From Chloroflexota bacterium (GTDB lineage Bacteria > Chloroflexota > DTOL01 > JACQYG01), in assembly GCA_016208345.1 (NCBI GenBank), contig JACQYG010000345.1, positions 1 to 6,083 of the forward strand: a DNA stretch of 6,083 nt. Direction: 5' to 3'. Numbering within the stretch: the first letter of the stretch is position 1; every line of letters begins with the position of its first letter. Shown here in pieces: positions 4,449 to 6,083 of this stretch. The position numbers were made by a program, and so were the translations under genes. Under the pieces are notes generated by a model that saw nothing but the letters and a program-made list of their open reading frames with translations, made no database searches and was not told the DNA's origin.

Positions 4449-6083
4449 AAGCAGATCTCGCTTCAATTCTAGACGAATGTCTGGCTAGGATGCGCCACGG
4501 AGAGAGCCTTGGGCAGTGCCTTGATGCCTTCCCGGAGCACGCCCAGGAGTTGGAACCGCTGTTGCGCCAGGCGGGCATGCTGCGCTCGCTGCCGGTGGTG
4601 GCGCCCCCGGCGGAGGCGATGGTGAGAGGGCGGCAAGCTCTGCTGAGGAAGCTGGCCGCCATGCCGCAAAGAAAGAAAGGCTCCTGGCTGGCTAGCATGT
4701 TCGATGGTTTTCCCTCCTGGGCGATGCTGGTTTCGCCTTCAGCGCCCGGCCAGGCCAGGGCCTGGGCCTCGGCTCTGCTGGTGGCGGGCCTCTTGGCGGC
4801 CGCGGCCATCGTCTTAGGCACCGGGACCATCGTTCTGGCCCAGGACAGCTTGCCCGGAACACCTCTGTATCCGCTTAAGATGGCGGCTGAGACCACGCAG
4901 GTCGCCTTGACACCCGGTGGGCAGGCCAAGGCCGACCTCTACATGCTTCTGGCCCAGCGACGCTTGACCGAGGCTTTGACACAGGCCAACCGGGAACATA
5001 AGGTCAGCGCTGGTACGCTACTGGCTATGAGAGATTACACTTCCAAGGTCCTGGATGTCATTTCTCGGTTGCCTGAAGGCGAGTCGCGAGACACATTGGC
5101 CCGCTTTCTCCAACTGGTGACCTGGCAAGAGGTCAGCCTGCGAGAAGTCCGGGCCTCCACCGGCCCGGAGGGGCAGGAGGCCGCCAGCCAAGCCCTGAGC
5201 GCTGTCCACTTCGGGGGTCAAGCAGCCCGGCAGGCCTTAGGGAACCCCAAGGTCCTGGCTGGTTTCACGCCAGCCCCGGTGGAGAACGTGGTGATAGTAT
5301 CCGAGTTCAGGGGGATCGTCGAGAGCACTGGGAGCAAGGTCTGGGTGGTGAGCGGCAAGACCATCCTGGTGGACTCCAATACGGAGGTGGCCGGCGGGCA
5401 GCCGACAGTTGGCGGGACGGCGGAGGTGCAGATCGCCCATCTGAGAGATGGAACCCTATTGGCCCTGGAGATCGAGATCGAAACGCCGGAAGAACATGCA
5501 GCCGAGGTGGAATTCCAAGGCAGGGTCAGCGCGGTCGAGAAGGGCGCTTGGGTTATTAGCGGTAAGAAGATAATAGTCGGCGGGGAAACCATCGTTGTCG
5601 GCTCTCCCAAAGTGGGGTTGGCCGCCCAGGTGGAGGCGCTTCGCCGGGCCGATGGCACGATCCACGCGCGCAAGATCCGGACGTTCAAGGTCCAGGACGA
5701 GGCCAGGCTCCAGGAATTCAGCGGCCAAATTGAGGCGCTCAGCGCTGGGACCTGGAAGGTGTCAGGGAGGCTTCTGCTGATAGATGCCAATACCTTTATC
5801 GATGAGAGCGAGGCCACCGCTCAGGTGGGTCGCAAGGTGGAAGCCACTGTCTGGCTTCGGGATCGGGATTCACCGTTAGCGCTGAGGATTGAGGTTAAGA
5901 AAGGCGAGGCATTGCCACCAGCGACTCAATCGCCAAGGCCGGGCATGTCGCCGACGCCCAGTACCAGCCGCACTCCAACCGCAACACGCAGCCCTGAGCC
6001 CACCGAGACCAAAGAGCCTGAGAAGAAGGAGACGCCCGAAGCGACCAAGACGGAGGCCCCTGAGGCCACTAAGACCCCCCGAC
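4445..6083 (+). CDS. Single-pass membrane protein with DUF5667- and DUF5666-like regions; putative anti-sigma factor (3' end beyond window)
   Basis: 546 codons are present without a stop; the protein continues past the right edge. Residues 5-48 form a helical motif (LDECLARM, GESLGQCLDAFPEH, ELEPLLRQ) that I recall at the N-terminus of Chloroflexota DUF5667 proteins. It is followed by a basic stretch (61-78) and one membrane helix (about 108-132). Next is DSLPGTPLYPLKMAAETTQ (134-152), the DUF5667 opening, with helices to about 265. Three DUF5666-like beta repeats occupy 285-345, 355-415 and 423-483, before a Pro/Thr/Ser/Glu/Lys-rich tail from 487. By the positive-inside rule the first 107 residues are cytoplasmic and the rest external. 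The ATG lies in the ATGA overlap with the sigma gene. An anti-sigma or envelope-sensing role is inferred from this coupling and topology. The HxxxCxxC zinc motif of common anti-sigmas is absent. Confidence 0.8.
   Translation, partial: MKADLASILDECLARMRHGESLGQCLDAFPEHAQELEPLLRQAGMLRSLPVVAPPAEAMVRGRQALLRKLAAMPQRKKGSWLASMFDGFPSWAMLVSPSAPGQARAWASALLVAGLLAAAAIVLGTGTIVLAQDSLPGTPLYPLKMAAETTQVALTPGGQAKADLYMLLAQRRLTEALTQANREHKVSAGTLLAMRDYTSKVLDVISRLPEGESRDTLARFLQLVTWQEVSLREVRASTGPEGQEAASQALSAVHFGGQAARQALGNPKVLAGFTPAPVENVVIVSEFRGIVESTGSKVWVVSGKTILVDSNTEVAGGQPTVGGTAEVQIAHLRDGTLLALEIEIETPEEHAAEVEFQGRVSAVEKGAWVISGKKIIVGGETIVVGSPKVGLAAQVEALRRADGTIHARKIRTFKVQDEARLQEFSGQIEALSAGTWKVSGRLLLIDANTFIDESEATAQVGRKVEATVWLRDRDSPLALRIEVKKGEALPPATQSPRPGMSPTPSTSRTPTATRSPEPTETKEPEKKETPEATKTEAPEATKTPR
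5297..5893 (+). repeat. Three tandem DUF5666-like protein repeats
   Basis: Units at 5297-5479, 5507-5689 and 5711-5893, each 61 codons. The shared pattern is E-F-x-G near the start, then W-x-[VI]-S-G-[KR] about 14 residues later, then a I/L-rich strand with T, then V-G-x-x-[AV]-x-[VA], and finally D-x-x-x-x-A-x-x-I. The DNA copies have diverged well beyond easy nucleotide alignment, so the duplication is old. Spacers between units are 9 and 7 residues. Confidence 0.75.
5903..6082 (+). other. Low-complexity Pro/Thr/Ser then Glu/Lys tail (open at edge)
   Basis: Codons 487-546 of the membrane protein change from a Pro/Thr/Ser stretch (PPATQSPRP, SPTPSTSRTPTATRSPEPT) to a charged Glu/Lys/Pro/Thr stretch with a repeated PEATKT unit (531-536 and 539-544). 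It resembles a flexible wall- or periplasm-spanning stalk. What follows it is outside the window. Confidence 0.7.

Noticed and set aside
4315..4929. 204-codon minus-strand frame across the sigma/membrane-protein junction
   Set aside because: Antisense to two overlapping real genes, with no ribosome site or recognisable motif.
5218..5817. 199-codon minus-strand frame rich in Ser, Thr and Pro
   Set aside because: Antisense to the DUF5666-like repeats; its composition is simply the complement of those codons.

Overview
The window is a GC-rich bacterial chromosome segment (roughly 60% G+C by eye) with five protein genes in two divergent blocks around a control region at 3599-3911. Nothing looks phage-, transposon- or CRISPR-like. 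The best lineage guess is Chloroflexota or a relative. It rests on an ECF sigma gene overlapping a membrane protein with a DUF5667-like region and DUF5666-like repeats, a pairing I associate with that phylum, plus Thr/Pro-rich exported linkers and TTG/GTG starts. No marker gene is present, so this is inference.

Left block, minus strand, in transcription order: holA (DNA polymerase III delta subunit, 3598-2570), secD (Sec translocase accessory subunit, 2375-885), then the first 266 codons of a hydantoinase/dihydropyrimidinase (799 to the left edge). The two gaps carry clear signals. A consensus sigma-70 promoter (TTGACA, 17 bp, TATAAT) starts 7 bp after the holA stop and gives secD its own transcript with a leader of about 150 nt. 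That leader begins with a stem-loop and ends with a possible 12-codon ORF whose TGA overlaps the secD ATG. A strong intrinsic terminator follows secD and stops only 27 nt before the hydantoinase ATG. No secF lies beside secD.

The control region 3599-3911 holds an extended -10 promoter for holA, a 10-bp inverted repeat flanking it, a TATAAT box for the sigma gene, and a predicted hairpin that would cover the sigma gene's ribosome binding site.

Right block, plus strand: an ECF-type sigma factor (3912-4448) overlaps by ATGA a single-pass membrane protein (4445 to the right edge). That protein has a cytoplasmic N-terminal domain, one membrane helix, an external DUF5667-like helical region, three DUF5666-like repeats and a Pro/Thr/Glu/Lys-rich tail. 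The likeliest reading is a sigma/anti-sigma pair sensing the cell envelope, although the membrane protein lacks the classic zinc anti-sigma motif. This pair is the most interesting content of the window; the other genes are housekeeping or common metabolism.
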